Shown one piece after another: positions 47,701 to 58,231 of a stretch of DNA of 64,000 bases. Origin of the DNA: Bacillus sp. E(2018). GTDB lineage: Bacteria; Bacillota; Bacilli; Bacillales; Fictibacillaceae. The stretch lies in assembly GCF_005503015.1 (NCBI RefSeq), contig NZ_SCOL01000001.1, positions 310,001 to 374,000 of the forward strand, read 5' to 3'. Below the pieces are notes generated by a model that saw only the letters and a list, made by a program, of their open reading frames with translations, searched no databases and was not told where the DNA came from. Position numbers and translations under genes: made by a program. The first letter of the stretch is position 1. Every line of letters begins with the position of its first letter.

Positions 47701-49248
47701 GATCCATCTTTTAATGAAAGGTATGTGTTTAAGATCTTCTTTACCCAAAAGTTTAAAGAAGATGAGAACAAACAAATAGATCGCGCATGTTGCCGTCACA
47801 CATATCGTTAAACCTTGCACTGGAGAAAATTGCGGCATCATGTACTGATACAGATAAACGGCTCCTCCTCCTGTTATAAAAATCGAAAGCAGGCATAAGA
47901 CGAAATCTTTCACTACGATCGTGTAACTGATCGCTTTAATAACTGTGGCAAAATGAAGCAGGGTAACCACCACGATGCTAATTACGATTCCAAGGGCTGC
48001 TCCCATGATCCCAAACTCAGGTCGGGTAGCTAAAGCAAAAATTGCTGTTAGCTTAACAAGGGCACCAATAAGACTGTTGATCATTGCGGAACGTGCCAGA
48101 TTTAAAGCTTGAAGCACGGCTTGCAATGGACCTTGAAAATAAAGGAAAAAGAAAAAAGGTGTCATGATCTTTACATAAGACGCGGATGCAGGCGAATCAT
48201 ACATTAAGTCCATGATGGGGACCGCGTACACATACATAATTACGGCCGCAATACCACCTGATAGCATCGATAGTCTGAGGGCTTGATTCAAACGATGCTC
48301 GATCAAGTGGTATTTTTTTTGAGCGTTCGCTTCACTAATAGCAGGTACTAAAGATATCGAGAGAGAATACGTAATGAACGTTGGCAGGAACAATAGTGGG
48401 ATAACGTACCCTGCAAGTTCTCCGTATTGTGCAGTTGCAACAGCTGTAGTGATTCCAGCGATCGCTAAACTATTTGCCACAACAATGGGCTCAAAAAAAT
48501 AAGAAACAGAGCCAATCAATTGACTTCCCGTTGTTGGAAGAGCGATATTCAGAAGGTCTTTCATTGTTTCATGTCCTTGTTTCAGTTGTTTGAAGAATCC
48601 TTTACGAATACGCATCTTCTTTTTCACTTTGAACATCGAAAACATATAAAGAAGTGATGCGAGCTCACCGATAATAACAGAGATCATCGCGCCAGCAGCA
48701 GCATATTCAACGCCATAAGGAAGGAATAGACCTGTTAACAAGGCGACGAGAGCAATTCGGACGACCTGTTCAATAACTTGTGAATATGCAGACGGTCTCA
48801 TGTTCTGCAAACCTTGAAAATACCCTCTCAAAACCGAGGAGACCGCAATGACAGGTACTACAGGTGCGATAGCGAGCAATGGCCAAATCGTACGATGATC
48901 GGTAAAGAAGTACTCTGCTAATAACGGAGCTGCGATAAACAAAGCGATCGTGATTATAATGCTCAAAATCCCAGTGATGGCCAAAGATACGATCAGAATT
49001 TTTCTAACTTTCGAACGATCTCCTGTTGCATCTGCTTCTGCTACAAGTTTTGATATGGCAATCGGCAGACCGAGCCTTGTCAAAGTTACGGCCAATAAGA
49101 ATGTAGGGACTGCCATCATATAGAGGCCGACACCCTCGTGACCCATCACCCTGGCCATGACGATTCGATTAACGAAACCGAGTATTTTGGTTACAAGTCC
49201 TGCTAATATGAGCAGGATCGTTCCTTGCACAAGTGTTTGTTTTGTCAT
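47698..49248 (-). CDS. spoVB: stage V sporulation protein B, MOP-superfamily flippase
   Basis: SpoVB is a polysaccharide-transport/MurJ-like membrane protein needed for spore cortex synthesis, proposed to flip lipid-linked precursors. The ~516-residue protein has about fourteen transmembrane helices. The ATG at 49248 is chosen because it gives the family N-terminus MTKQTLVQGTILLILAG behind AGGACAGG; the frame is open 8 codons further to a TTG. GFVNRIVMARVMGHEGVGLYMMAVPTF is typical (first loop). Confidence 0.93.
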   Translation of the reverse strand: MTKQTLVQGTILLILAGLVTKILGFVNRIVMARVMGHEGVGLYMMAVPTFLLAVTLTRLGLPIAISKLVAEADATGDRSKVRKILIVSLAITGILSIIITIALFIAAPLLAEYFFTDHRTIWPLLAIAPVVPVIAVSSVLRGYFQGLQNMRPSAYSQVIEQVVRIALVALLTGLFLPYGVEYAAAGAMISVIIGELASLLYMFSMFKVKKKMRIRKGFFKQLKQGHETMKDLLNIALPTTGSQLIGSVSYFFEPIVVANSLAIAGITTAVATAQYGELAGYVIPLLFLPTFITYSLSISLVPAISEANAQKKYHLIEHRLNQALRLSMLSGGIAAVIMYVYAVPIMDLMYDSPASASYVKIMTPFFFFLYFQGPLQAVLQALNLARSAMINSLIGALVKLTAIFALATRPEFGIMGAALGIVISIVVVTLLHFATVIKAISYTIVVKDFVLCLLSIFITGGGAVYLYQYMMPQFSPVQGLTICVTATCAIYLFVLIFFKLLGKEDLKHIPFIKRWI

Positions 49249-49347
49249 CTTAACCTGTCCTTTCTTGGACAATCTTATATATCACTATATGCAAGTGGAG
49301 TGAACCGTCATGACAGCTTGTTTTATCTCGAAAGGAGAGAGTGTAAA

Positions 49348-49608
49348 ATGGAGAACACACATTTTTCGGAATGGAAGAACGAAGTCAAGCCAGCTGTAGA
49401 AAGCAAAAAAGAAGAATTTCATTACTTGGGGTATGAAAGTGTAACAGAAGAGGAAATATGGGAATGTGTACAATCAAAACTAAAGAAAAAGAAAGTGGAG
49501 CCTCGTCTATACGCATTGGTTGATACGATTTTAGCTCTTTCACTCAATGATTTTATGACGTGGCTAACGATACGCTCATACAAAGAAGAGGGGCTGACTC
49601 AAGAGTAG
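49348..49608 (+). CDS. comN: ComN-like post-transcriptional regulator
   Basis: An 86-residue soluble protein related to ComN (YrzD), which controls comE operon mRNA in B. subtilis and lies between spoVB and secDF there too. Features are an N-terminal SEWKNEVKPAVESKKEEFHYLGY and a C-terminal LALSLNDFMTWLTIRSYKEEG. The ATG at 49348 follows AAAGGAGAG and removes 41 codons of spurious upstream frame. The competence role is inferred from homology only. Confidence 0.82.
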   Translation: MENTHFSEWKNEVKPAVESKKEEFHYLGYESVTEEEIWECVQSKLKKKKVEPRLYALVDTILALSLNDFMTWLTIRSYKEEGLTQE

Positions 49609-49685
49609 AACTTACTTTTGAGCAGCCTTGTCCTTTTGATAAGCTAAATTTATTATGTTTTATTTATGAACATTCACATGACAAA

Positions 49686-49715
49686 TTGACAGAAAAAAAC
49701 AACAATCGCTATAAT
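49686..49715 (+). promoter_or_regulatory. SigmaA promoter of secD-secF
   Basis: Perfect TTGACA (49686-49691) and perfect TATAAT (49710-49715) with an 18-base spacer, 70 bases before secD. Confidence 0.85.
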
Positions 49716-49784
49716 GGGAAGGGTTAGTATTCGTACTTATACATAGTGTTGTCTTTTGATACAGCATGAAGGAGGTTTCTTGAA

Positions 49785-51101
49785 GTGGTAAAAAGGAGTA
49801 AGATCGTCATCTTTTTTGTTGTGCTCATCATGTTCGCAGCACTCATTGGGCTCACAACAGAAAAGATCGTAAAAGGTACAAAGCTTGGACTAGATCTTCA
49901 AGGTGGATTTGAAGTTCTTTACGATGTTAAACCTGTGAAAAAAGGTCAAAAAATTACACAGGAAACATTAAAGAGTACAGTTGAAGCGTTAAACAGCCGT
50001 ATCAACGTGTTAGGTGTCTCTGAGCCTGAGATTCAGATTGAAGGAGACAACCGAATTCGTGTCCAGCTTGCTGGTGTAACGGATCAGAACAAAGCACGTG
50101 AACTATTGTCAACACAAGCTGAGTTAACATTCAGAGATGTGGATGATAAAGTCCTTTTAGATGGATCGGATCTAGAAGGAAATGGTGCAAAGCAAACCTT
50201 TGAATCTCAAAATAATAAACCGATTGTTTCACTGAAGCTTAAAGACGCAGATAAATTTGCAAAAATTACTGAAGAAGTCCTTCAGCGTCAGCCACAAGGT
50301 GAAAACATTATGGTTATTTGGTTAGATTATGAAAAAGGGGATTCATTTAAAGAAGAACAGAAAAAAGAACTTGCTGGCAAACAGCCAAAGTATATTTCTG
50401 CTCCTTATGTAAATGAAAAACTTTCCCAAAAAGAAGTAACTATTACAGGGCAATTCTCTGTTGAAGAAGCTCAAAGTTTAGCGAAAATTTTAAACGCGGG
50501 TGCTCTACCCGTTAAACTGGATGAAGTGTACTCGACATCAGTTGGTGCGAAGTTCGGAGAGAAAGCATTAAATGAAACGGTATTTGCTGGCTTTATTGGA
50601 ATTGCCGTGATCTTTTTATTCATGCTGATTTTTTATCGTGTGCCTGGGATCATTGCTGTTATCACGCTATCTATTTATATTTGGTTGATCTTAGCTATCT
50701 TCTATCTGATGAACGGAGTATTAACACTTCCGGGTATCGCAGCTCTTATTCTAGGAGTGGGTATGGCAGTTGATGCTAACATCATCACGTATGAACGGAT
50801 TAAAGAGGAACTAAGAAGCGGAAAATCTGTATTAAGTGCGTTTAAAGCTGGAAATCGTCGTTCATTCACTACGATTTTTGATGCAAACATTACGACGATC
50901 CTTGCAGCAGCTGTATTGTTCGCATACGGAACAAGCTCAGTAAAAGGATTCGCGTTAGTTCTAATCATTTCAGTTCTGGCAAGTTTCATCACAGCCGTTT
51001 TTGGAACAAGACTTTTCCTAGGGTTATGGGTACAGTCTCGTGTAATGGATAAGAAGCCAGGTTTGTTTGGTGTAAAGGAGCGTGACATCCGTGAGCTTTA
51101 A
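49785..51101 (+). CDS. secD: protein translocase subunit SecD
   Basis: SecD works with SecF to pull preproteins across the membrane using ion flow. The 438-residue protein has one N-terminal helix, a large extracytoplasmic domain (about 30-255, LGLDLQGGFEVLYDV) and five C-terminal helices with AVDANIITYERIKEEL. The GTG start follows AAGGAGG. B. subtilis makes SecD and SecF as one fused protein; here secD ends 11 bases after the secF start. Confidence 0.95.
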   Translation: MVKRSKIVIFFVVLIMFAALIGLTTEKIVKGTKLGLDLQGGFEVLYDVKPVKKGQKITQETLKSTVEALNSRINVLGVSEPEIQIEGDNRIRVQLAGVTDQNKARELLSTQAELTFRDVDDKVLLDGSDLEGNGAKQTFESQNNKPIVSLKLKDADKFAKITEEVLQRQPQGENIMVIWLDYEKGDSFKEEQKKELAGKQPKYISAPYVNEKLSQKEVTITGQFSVEEAQSLAKILNAGALPVKLDEVYSTSVGAKFGEKALNETVFAGFIGIAVIFLFMLIFYRVPGIIAVITLSIYIWLILAIFYLMNGVLTLPGIAALILGVGMAVDANIITYERIKEELRSGKSVLSAFKAGNRRSFTTIFDANITTILAAAVLFAYGTSSVKGFALVLIISVLASFITAVFGTRLFLGLWVQSRVMDKKPGLFGVKERDIREL

Positions 51102-51999
51102 ATACGACTTTGTAAAAAACAGAAACCTTTACTTCATTATCTCGACTCTCCTTACGGTTATTGGAATTGTATTCTTGCTTACAGTTGGATTAAAGCTAGG
51201 TATTGATTTTGATAGTGGATCTCGTGTAAATATACAAGCGAATGAAACACTTACCAATGAAGGTGTAGAAGAAGAGTTTAAATCACTCGGGCTTGATCCT
51301 GAAGCGGTCGTTCTTGCCGGAAAAAATGATCAAGCGAATGTTTCCTTTAAAGGGGCTTTGTCAAAAGACGAAGTAGCGAAGATCAATACTCATTTTGACG
51401 AGAAATACGGTGAGCCACCTAGTATTAGTACGGTTACACCAACAGTTGGTCGTGAGCTTGCACAAAATGCATTTTATGCTGTGCTTATCGCATCTGTTGG
51501 TATCATCATCTATGTAGCCTTTCGTTTTGAATGGAGCATGGCTGTTGCCTCAGTAGTCGCATTACTACATGATGCTTTTATGATCGTAGCGATCTTTAGT
51601 ATGTTTAGAATTGAAGTCGATCTTCCCTTCATTGCAGCTGTTCTAACAATAGTTGGTTATTCCATTAACGATACGATCGTGACGTTCGACCGAATCCGTG
51701 AGAACATGAAACTTGAAAAAGTAAGAACGCAAGAGAAACTGGCTGAAATCGTAAACAGAAGTATTTTTGAAACATTAGGTCGTTCGATTAATACCGTTCT
51801 AACGGTTATTATTGCCGCAGTTGCGCTATTAATCTTTGGAGCCGATTCAATCAGAAACTTCTCGATCGCTTTATTGATCGGTTTAACATTTGGTGCGTAT
51901 TCTTCTATCTTTATCGCTTCACAGTTGTGGTACGTTATGAAATCACGACAGATGAAATCGAAAAAAACAAGACCAGTTGAAGCAGAGCCAGAAATTTAA
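51091..51999 (+). CDS. secF: protein translocase subunit SecF
   Basis: The partner of SecD, about 302 residues, with an N-terminal helix, an extracytoplasmic domain starting GLKLGIDFDSGSRV, and five helices containing GYSINDTIVTFDRIREN. The GTG at 51091 lies ten bases after AAAGGAG; GTG at 51082 is in frame but too close to that site. It overlaps secD by 11 bases in another frame and has a proper ribosome-binding site, which argues for genuine separate genes rather than a sequencing frameshift. Confidence 0.93.
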   Translation: MSFKYDFVKNRNLYFIISTLLTVIGIVFLLTVGLKLGIDFDSGSRVNIQANETLTNEGVEEEFKSLGLDPEAVVLAGKNDQANVSFKGALSKDEVAKINTHFDEKYGEPPSISTVTPTVGRELAQNAFYAVLIASVGIIIYVAFRFEWSMAVASVVALLHDAFMIVAIFSMFRIEVDLPFIAAVLTIVGYSINDTIVTFDRIRENMKLEKVRTQEKLAEIVNRSIFETLGRSINTVLTVIIAAVALLIFGADSIRNFSIALLIGLTFGAYSSIFIASQLWYVMKSRQMKSKKTRPVEAEPEI

Positions 52000-52019
52000 A
52001 CGTAAATATCATTCATAAA

Positions 52020-52066
52020 TTGTCACCTCTTATCCTGTTTTGTATAATGAATAGGTTAAGAGGTGA
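52020..52066 (+). promoter_or_regulatory. recJ promoter embedded in a hairpin covering the ribosome-binding site
   Basis: TTGTCA (52020-52025) and TATAAT (52043-52048) have a 17-base spacer. The same DNA is a 14-base inverted repeat with one mismatch (52023-52036 with 52053-52066); the right arm is the AAGAGGTGA ribosome-binding site of recJ. Transcripts from this promoter start downstream of the left arm, whereas readthrough from secF would include both arms. Confidence 0.8.
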
Positions 52067-52071
52067 TTTTT

Positions 52072-54423
52072 ATGTTGGAGCCTAGAACTAGGTGGGAGAT
52101 TCAAAAGCCATCAGAAGACAAGGCAAAATGGTTATCACAAGAATTAGATATCCCTCTTCTGATCGCGAATCTACTGGTTGTCAGAGGAATTGAAACGATA
52201 GAGAAAGCAGAAGCGTTTTTAAATATAGATATCAGTCAATTTCATGATCCCTTCTTGATGGATGGCATGAAAGAGAGTGTTGAGCGGATACATAAAGCTA
52301 TAGAATCGAAAGAGAAGATTTTAATTTTTGGCGATTATGACGCAGATGGTGTAAGCAGTACAACGGTGATGTATTATGCACTGAAAGAACTTGGCGCACA
52401 GTTTGACTATTACATTCCAAACCGCTTTACAGAAGGCTATGGCCCGAATGAGCCTGCATTAAGAAAAGCGAAAGATGATGGTTACTCACTCGTTGTAACT
52501 GTTGATACGGGAATCTCTGCTGTACACGAAGCAAATATCGCAAAAGAGATCGGGCTAGACTTCATCATCACGGACCACCATGAAGCACCTCCTGTATTGC
52601 CAGATGCGTATAGCATTATCAACCCTAAAAAACCTGGATGTACCTATCCGTTTTCTGGTCTTGCAGGTGTAGGTGTAGCTTTTAAAGTAGCACATGCCCT
52701 TCATAATAAACCGCCACTTCATTTGCTTGATTATGCATGCATCGGAACAATTGCGGATCTTGTACCACTTGTAGATGAAAATAGAGTGATTGCAAAACTC
52801 GGGATAGAAGCACTATCGAAAACGGATAAGGTCGGATTGCAAGAACTGTTAAAAGTAGCGGGTCTTTATGAAAAAGAACTGACAGCTGAAGATGTAGGGT
52901 TCGCCATCGGTCCACGAGTGAATGCAGCAGGAAGACTTGGCTCAGCGATGCCGGTGGTAGAGCTGTTTACTTCAAGTGATCGAGAAGAATCAGCTATTTT
53001 GTCACAAGAGATCGATTCGGTAAACAAGGAGCGCCAAGGAATCGTAAACGAGATTACAAAAGAAGCGATCGCTATGGTCGAAGAAAGTTATCCTCCTGAT
53101 GAGAATGAAGTGCTAGTCCTTGCCAAAGAGGGCTGGAACCCAGGGGTTATTGGAATTGTTGCCTCGCGATTGGTTGAAAAATTTTATCGTCCTACGATCG
53201 TGCTATGTTTAGATCCTGAAAAGGAAACAGCAAAAGGATCAGCGCGAAGCATTAAAGGATTTGATATGTTTGAGAACCTTTCAGGATCTAGAGACATTCT
53301 TCCTCATTTCGGTGGACATCCGATGGCAGCAGGGATGACACTTTCTATGCATGATGTCGATGAGCTAAGGAAAAGGCTTATTCGCCAAGCTAAAGAGTGT
53401 TTAACACCAGAGGATTATCTACCGGTTACAACGGTCGATCTTACAGCTAGATTAAATGAGATTTCTTTAGAAACGGTTGAGCTGTTAAGTACGCTATCTC
53501 CTTTTGGTGTTGGAAACCCATCTCCTCGCGTAATGGTTGAAGAAGTTCCAATCCGAGAGATGAAAAAGATAGGAAGTCAATCCAATCACCTCAAATTGCA
53601 GGTGGGTAACGGTGAGTTATCGGTTCTAGATTGCATAGGCTTTCAAAAAGGGAGCTTGTTAGAAGAGATGACTCCATATTCGTTGATTTCGATCGTTGGT
53701 CAGATCCAACTGAACGAATGGAACGGTTATAGAAAACCTCAGCTTCTTCTTGAAGACCTTGCTGTAAATCATTTTCAACTGTTTGACTATAGAGGTCTTA
53801 AAGATGCTGCAAAAAGGTTGATCGGTCTGCCGTATTCGAAAACATGTTTTATCGCGTTTGAAGAAGAAACATTAAAGCATAAAGATTTTGAAGCGCTGTC
53901 TGATCAAGTGATTGGTGAAGATGAGTTATTGACTCTACCCGAGGATTATTTTAAAGAAAAGAATTTGGTGTTCTTAGATGTTCCTCCTTCTCTCACGCGC
54001 TTTTCAGAATGGCTGGAGACTATCGGTGAACCTTCAAGGATTTATGCAGTGTTTCATCAGAGTACAGAACACTTTTTCACGACTTTACCAACGAGAGAAC
54101 ATTTCAAATGGTTCTATGGATTTCTTGCAAAAAGGAAAACCTTTAATGTGAAGAGAGATGGTGCAGAACTAGCGAAATGGAAAGGCTGGTCAAAAGAAAC
54201 AATAGATTTCATGTCAAAGGTGTTTTTTGAGCTGGATTTTGTTACAATAGACGATGGTGTTATTTTCATTAACAAAGAACCTAGCAAACGAGAATTAGAA
54301 AGCTCTGAAACGTATCAGAAAAAGTTTGAACAAGCAGACATTGAAAATCAGCTCGTTTACTCTTCTTATCATTCTTTAAAAAGCTGGTTTACAGAACAAA
54401 CACGGCCAAAAGCCAGTTTGTAA
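52072..54423 (+). CDS. recJ: single-stranded-DNA-specific exonuclease RecJ
   Basis: RecJ is a 5'-3' ssDNA exonuclease in recombination and repair. The 783-residue protein contains the DHH-family motifs GDYDADG (87-93) and TDHHEAP (DHH at 168-170), a DHHA1 domain with GGHPMAAGM, an OB fold, and the C-terminal extension seen in bacillar RecJ. ATG at 52072 is used, six bases after GAGGTGA; the GTG at 52063 lies inside that site. Confidence 0.96.
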   Translation: MLEPRTRWEIQKPSEDKAKWLSQELDIPLLIANLLVVRGIETIEKAEAFLNIDISQFHDPFLMDGMKESVERIHKAIESKEKILIFGDYDADGVSSTTVMYYALKELGAQFDYYIPNRFTEGYGPNEPALRKAKDDGYSLVVTVDTGISAVHEANIAKEIGLDFIITDHHEAPPVLPDAYSIINPKKPGCTYPFSGLAGVGVAFKVAHALHNKPPLHLLDYACIGTIADLVPLVDENRVIAKLGIEALSKTDKVGLQELLKVAGLYEKELTAEDVGFAIGPRVNAAGRLGSAMPVVELFTSSDREESAILSQEIDSVNKERQGIVNEITKEAIAMVEESYPPDENEVLVLAKEGWNPGVIGIVASRLVEKFYRPTIVLCLDPEKETAKGSARSIKGFDMFENLSGSRDILPHFGGHPMAAGMTLSMHDVDELRKRLIRQAKECLTPEDYLPVTTVDLTARLNEISLETVELLSTLSPFGVGNPSPRVMVEEVPIREMKKIGSQSNHLKLQVGNGELSVLDCIGFQKGSLLEEMTPYSLISIVGQIQLNEWNGYRKPQLLLEDLAVNHFQLFDYRGLKDAAKRLIGLPYSKTCFIAFEEETLKHKDFEALSDQVIGEDELLTLPEDYFKEKNLVFLDVPPSLTRFSEWLETIGEPSRIYAVFHQSTEHFFTTLPTREHFKWFYGFLAKRKTFNVKRDGAELAKWKGWSKETIDFMSKVFFELDFVTIDDGVIFINKEPSKRELESSETYQKKFEQADIENQLVYSSYHSLKSWFTEQTRPKASL

Positions 54424-54443
54424 TTTTCAGGAGGCAAAGATTC

Positions 54444-54956
54444 ATGGATTATAAGCCGTTTATTTCAGTAGTAGAGAATTTCCCAATCGAAGGCATTCGT
54501 TTTAAAGATATTACTTCACTAATGTCTGATGGTGCAGTATATAAACAAGCAATGGATGACATTGCTGTATACGCAAAAGAAAAACAGGTAGACGTGATCG
54601 TTGGACCTGAAGCACGTGGATTTATCGTAGGTTGCCCTGTCGCTTACACGTTAGGATTAGGATTCGTCCCTGTCCGTAAAGAAGGTAAACTTCCTCGTGA
54701 AGTGATCAAAGTTGATTACGGTCTTGAGTATGGAAAAGATGTGCTAACGATGCATAAAGACGCGATCAAACCAGGACAAAGAGTCTTGATCACAGACGAT
54801 CTACTAGCAACAGGTGGAACAATCGAAGCAACGATCAAGCTTGTAGAAGAGCTTGGCGGAGTAGTTGTAGGTATCGCATTCATGATCGAACTTACTTACC
54901 TAGATGGCCGTAAAAAACTTTCAGGTTATGATATCTTCACTTTAACTCAATACTAA
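54444..54956 (+). CDS. apt: adenine phosphoribosyltransferase
   Basis: Apt salvages adenine to AMP with PRPP. The 170-residue protein has the PRPP-binding motif [13 protein letters not shown] near residues 120-133 and the [12 protein letters not shown] loop. It follows recJ by 20 bases behind CAGGAGG, and a terminator-like hairpin follows. The recJ-apt-relA order is typical of bacilli. Confidence 0.98.
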   Translation: MDYKPFISVVENFPIEGIRFKDITSLMSDGAVYKQAMDDIAVYAKEKQVDVIVGPEARGFIVGCPVAYTLGLGFVPVRKEGKLPREVIKVDYGLEYGKDVLTMHKDAIKPGQRVLITDDLLATGGTIEATIKLVEELGGVVVGIAFMIELTYLDGRKKLSGYDIFTLTQY

Positions 54957-54965
54957 AATGATGAG

Positions 54966-54995
54966 AGAGTTCCTTTTGAAGGGGCTCTTTTTTTA
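54966..54995 (+). terminator. terminator after apt
   Basis: AGAGTTCCT (54966-54974) pairs with AGGGGCTCT (54980-54988), using two G-U pairs, followed by seven T residues. Confidence 0.75.
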
Positions 54996-55046
54996 GTGAT
55001 TTTTCTAAAAGAAGGATTGCTAAAAATTCTTATCTTCATTGTAAAT

Positions 55047-55174
55047 TTTGATTGGAGCGGAAGGTGCAAGACTCCTGCGGGACAAGCGGTCAGGTGAGAC
55101 CCTTAAAGGCGCAAAGCGGCAAGGGGCTCACCGCCTGCCCCGCGGAAAGCGAAGCACCTGGAGCGGAAATCAAC
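55047..55174 (+). repeat. intergenic repeat family A, copy R5
   Basis: A complete 128-bp copy (TTTGATTGGAG to GGAAATCAAC) between apt and relA. It is closest to R4, sharing the GGCGCAAAGCGGCAAGGGG centre, but CCCTTAAAGG replaces CCCTTAAGGG. The long pairing CCCTT/AAGGG is kept while the local palindrome is broken. Apart from this repeat, the 358-base apt-relA interval shows no gene. Confidence 0.9.
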
Positions 55175-55314
55175 TACCCTCTAAAAAATTGTTTTTTTTA
55201 CAATCCTGTCACAAAATCTGCCCAATCATTCGACAAATTTCGTTTTTTGCTTTACATGAAGGGTCAATTTAACGATAATAGAAGCAATATACAATGACAA
55301 CGTAAGGTGATTCC

Positions 55315-57498
55315 ATGACGATTGAGGAAGTATTGCAAAAAGCGGAGAGCTATCTTTCAAAAGATGACTTAAGCTTCATCACGAAGGCTTATGAATACGC
55401 AAGAAATGCACACGAGGGACAATTCCGTAAATCCGGAGAGCCCTATATTCATCATCCTGTTGAAGTAGCAGCGATATTGGTGAATCTGCAGATGGATCCT
55501 GTGACTGTAGCAGCAGGGTTTCTTCATGATGTAGTTGAAGATACACCAATCACACTCAAAGATATTTCCACTCAATTCAATGAAGAAGTGGCGATGCTTG
55601 TTGATGGTGTTACGAAGCTGAAGAAAATCAAGTTTAAATCAAAAGAAGAGCAGCAGGCTGAGAATCATCGAAAGATGTTCGTCGCTATGGCCCAAGATAT
55701 TCGTTGTATCTTGATCAAGCTGGCTGACCGACTTCACAATATGCGCACATTAAAGCATATGCCAAAAGAAAAACAGATTCAAAAAGCGAATGAGACACTT
55801 GAAATCTTCGCTCCGCTTGCCCATCGCCTTGGGATTTCAACAATAAAGTGGGAGCTTGAAGATGTTTCTTTAAGATACCTAAATCCACAGCAATACTACA
55901 GAATCGTTAACTTGATGCAGCAAAAGCGTGCGGAACGGGAAGAGTATGTTCATCAAGTGATGGATGAGATGAAGAGCAAGCTTAAAGAAGTTAACATTCA
56001 AGTCGATATCTCTGGAAGACCGAAACATATTTATAGCATCTATCGAAAAATGGCTAAACAAGGTAAGCAGTTCAATGAGATCTATGACCTTTTAGCTGTT
56101 CGTATTATTGTTCAGAATATTAAAGATTGTTATGCAGCCCTTGGTATCATTCATACGGCTTACAAGCCGATGCCTGGCCGTTTTAAAGATTATATCGCTA
56201 TGCCAAAAGCAAATATGTACCAGTCTCTGCATACGACAGTAATCGGACCAAAAGGTGATCCACTCGAGGTGCAGATCAGAACGTCGGATATGCATCGCGT
56301 AGCTGAATACGGGATCGCGGCACACTGGGCATATAAAGAAGGTGCAACGAAAGCACCTGTGAGCTCATTTGAAAATAAATTAACATGGTTCCGTGAAATT
56401 CTTGAATGGCAAAACGATGTTGTAGATGCTGAAGAGTTTATGGAATCTCTTAAGGTTGATCTGTTTTCTGATATGGTGTTCGTGTTCACTCCAAAAGGTG
56501 ATGTATACGAGCTTCCGTCAGGATCGGTTCCAATCGATTTTGCATACCGAATTCATACCGAGATTGGTAACAGATGCATTGGTGCAAAAGTGAATGGAAA
56601 GATGGTCACGTTAGATTATCGTTTGAAAACGGGAGATATTATCGAGATCTTAACGAGCAAACATTCCTATGGACCGAGTCAGGATTGGTTAAAGATCACT
56701 CAGAGCTCTCATGCAAAAAACAAGATTCGTCAATGGTTTAAGCGTGAAAGAAGAGAAGAGAACGTCGCAAAAGGAAAAGAACTTGTTGAAAAAGAGATCA
56801 AGAATCGCGGTTATGATCTGAAAGACATCTTCACGAATGAAAATATTCAATATGTGGCTCAAAAGTATAACTTTGCTGGGGAAGAAGATATGTACGCCGC
56901 TGTCGGTTATAACGGTATAACGGCTGCACAGATCGCTACTCGATTAACAGATAAAGTTCGCCGCAAAAAAGAGCAAGATCCGGATAATTCAGAACTGCTT
57001 GATGCAATAAGAGACTCTGCTGAAAAGCCTGAACCGAAACGTAGAACAGATTCTGGTATCGTGGTTAAAGGCATTGATAACATGCTGATCCGATTATCAA
57101 AATGTTGCAATCCGGTTCCTGGAGATGACATTGTTGGTTATATCACAAAAGGTCGGGGTGTTTCTGTTCACCGTGAGGATTGTGTTAACGTACACAACGA
57201 AGATGCACAAGTACGACTTCTACCGGTTGAATGGGAAGGTAATCTTGAGCAACCGAAAAACTATAACGTTGATATTGAGATCAATGGTTTTGATCGTCGT
57301 GGCCTATTAAATGAGGTTCTGCATGCAGTTGCAGAAACGAAAACGAATATCACAGCAGTAAGCGGTAAATCAGATCGCAACAAGATGGCAACTATCAGTA
57401 TGTCGATCTCGATTCACAACGTCAGCCACCTTCAAAAAGTGGTCGAACGAATTAAAAGAATACCTGACATATATGCGGTTAGAAGATTGATGCAATAG
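55315..57498 (+). CDS. relA: bifunctional (p)ppGpp synthetase/hydrolase
   Basis: The long RelA/SpoT homologue that makes and degrades (p)ppGpp in the stringent response. The 727-residue protein has an HD hydrolase domain with an intact HDVVED motif (His71-Asp72), a synthetase domain with RFKD at 289-292 (the version found in bifunctional enzymes), then TGS (about 390-450), a conserved-cysteine domain ([14 protein letters not shown]) and a C-terminal ACT domain. GGTGATTCC precedes the ATG. It lies upstream of dtd. Confidence 0.98.
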   Translation: MTIEEVLQKAESYLSKDDLSFITKAYEYARNAHEGQFRKSGEPYIHHPVEVAAILVNLQMDPVTVAAGFLHDVVEDTPITLKDISTQFNEEVAMLVDGVTKLKKIKFKSKEEQQAENHRKMFVAMAQDIRCILIKLADRLHNMRTLKHMPKEKQIQKANETLEIFAPLAHRLGISTIKWELEDVSLRYLNPQQYYRIVNLMQQKRAEREEYVHQVMDEMKSKLKEVNIQVDISGRPKHIYSIYRKMAKQGKQFNEIYDLLAVRIIVQNIKDCYAALGIIHTAYKPMPGRFKDYIAMPKANMYQSLHTTVIGPKGDPLEVQIRTSDMHRVAEYGIAAHWAYKEGATKAPVSSFENKLTWFREILEWQNDVVDAEEFMESLKVDLFSDMVFVFTPKGDVYELPSGSVPIDFAYRIHTEIGNRCIGAKVNGKMVTLDYRLKTGDIIEILTSKHSYGPSQDWLKITQSSHAKNKIRQWFKRERREENVAKGKELVEKEIKNRGYDLKDIFTNENIQYVAQKYNFAGEEDMYAAVGYNGITAAQIATRLTDKVRRKKEQDPDNSELLDAIRDSAEKPEPKRRTDSGIVVKGIDNMLIRLSKCCNPVPGDDIVGYITKGRGVSVHREDCVNVHNEDAQVRLLPVEWEGNLEQPKNYNVDIEINGFDRRGLLNEVLHAVAETKTNITAVSGKSDRNKMATISMSISIHNVSHLQKVVERIKRIPDIYAVRRLMQ

Positions 57499-57520
57499 GA
57501 GTTAAGGAAGTGATTCTGCA

Positions 57521-57964
57521 GTGAAAGTAGTATTACAGCGTTCAAAAGAGGCAAAGGTCTTAGTGGATTCTGAAGTAAAAGGCAGAATTGACAGAGGCCT
57601 TGTACTCTTAGTTGGTGTTACACATGAAGATACAGAAAAAGATGCAGATTATTTAGCAGAAAAGATCGTAAATCTTCGCATATTTGAAGATGAAAATGGA
57701 AAGATGAATCTTTCTTTAAAAGATACAGAAGGAAGCATCCTTTCCATTTCACAGTTTACGTTATACGGTGACACGAAAAAAGGAAGGCGTCCAAACTTTA
57801 TGGATGCTGCTAAACCAGATCATGCTATCACGATGTATGACTATTTTAATGACAAGCTTAAGAGCTTAGGTGTACATGTCGAAACTGGTGTATTTGGCGC
57901 GATGATGGATGTCTCGTTTACGAATGATGGACCTGTAACCTTAATTATGGACTCTAAAAATTAA
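57521..57964 (+). CDS. dtd: D-aminoacyl-tRNA deacylase
   Basis: Dtd removes D-amino acids from mischarged tRNAs. The 147-residue protein has the active-site motif [15 protein letters not shown] and the C-terminal Gly-Pro motif in [11 protein letters not shown]. The start is GTG at 57521, about ten bases after AAGGAAGTGA. It follows relA by 22 bases. Confidence 0.96.
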   Translation: MKVVLQRSKEAKVLVDSEVKGRIDRGLVLLVGVTHEDTEKDADYLAEKIVNLRIFEDENGKMNLSLKDTEGSILSISQFTLYGDTKKGRRPNFMDAAKPDHAITMYDYFNDKLKSLGVHVETGVFGAMMDVSFTNDGPVTLIMDSKN

Positions 57965-57977
57965 TAATCATGAATGA

Positions 57978-58026
57978 AACCTCCGCCTAGATGGTAAGAC
58001 TAAATCAAAAAAGGTGGAGGTTTTTT
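57978..58026 (+). terminator. terminator after dtd whose 3' arm is a ribosome-binding site
   Basis: AACCTCCGCCT (57978-57988) pairs with AGGTGGAGGTT (58012-58022) with one G-U pair, followed by TTTT. The loop is 23 bases. GGAGG in the right arm is also the ribosome-binding site of the 57-residue gene starting at 58028. Confidence 0.8.
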
Positions 58027-58027
58027 G

Positions 58028-58201
58028 ATGAGGCAGAACCGGAAAGGCATGGAAGGGATACCTCAATGGAAGCAACTCAGCTTTCATGATTTTCTTTCTC
58101 TTGAAAAATCAGCAAACACGATGGAGCTTGCTGAAGAGTTTGGGATGGATCTATATCAAGTGAATCAGTTAAAGAAAAAAATAAAACGCGAAAACTATTG
58201 A
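58028..58201 (+). CDS. 57-aa helical small protein, HTH-like
   Basis: A 57-residue frame starting MRQNRKGMEGIPQWKQLS and ending KKKIKRENY. GGAGG lies seven bases before the ATG. The second half, TMELAEEFGMDLYQVNQLKK, reads like a helix-turn-helix, and the ends are basic. In B. subtilis a small gene of this kind also lies upstream of hisS, but I cannot confirm the name. It is encoded between the dtd terminator and the hisS promoter, and its stop overlaps the -35 box of that promoter. A DNA- or RNA-binding role is only a guess. Confidence 0.7.
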   Translation: MRQNRKGMEGIPQWKQLSFHDFLSLEKSANTMELAEEFGMDLYQVNQLKKKIKRENY

Positions 58202-58227
58202 CATCACACCCCATCTAAAAGTATGAT
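58198..58227 (+). promoter_or_regulatory. SigmaA promoter of the hisS-aspS leader
   Basis: Perfect TTGACA (58198-58203) and TATGAT (58222-58227) with an 18-base spacer. Confidence 0.8.
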
Positions 58228-58231
58228 AATC

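Noticed and set aside
51082..51101. secD/secF overlap read as a broken secDF gene
   Set aside because: secF has its own start codon and ribosome-binding site, and secD ends at a sensible C-terminus, so a pseudogene call is not justified.
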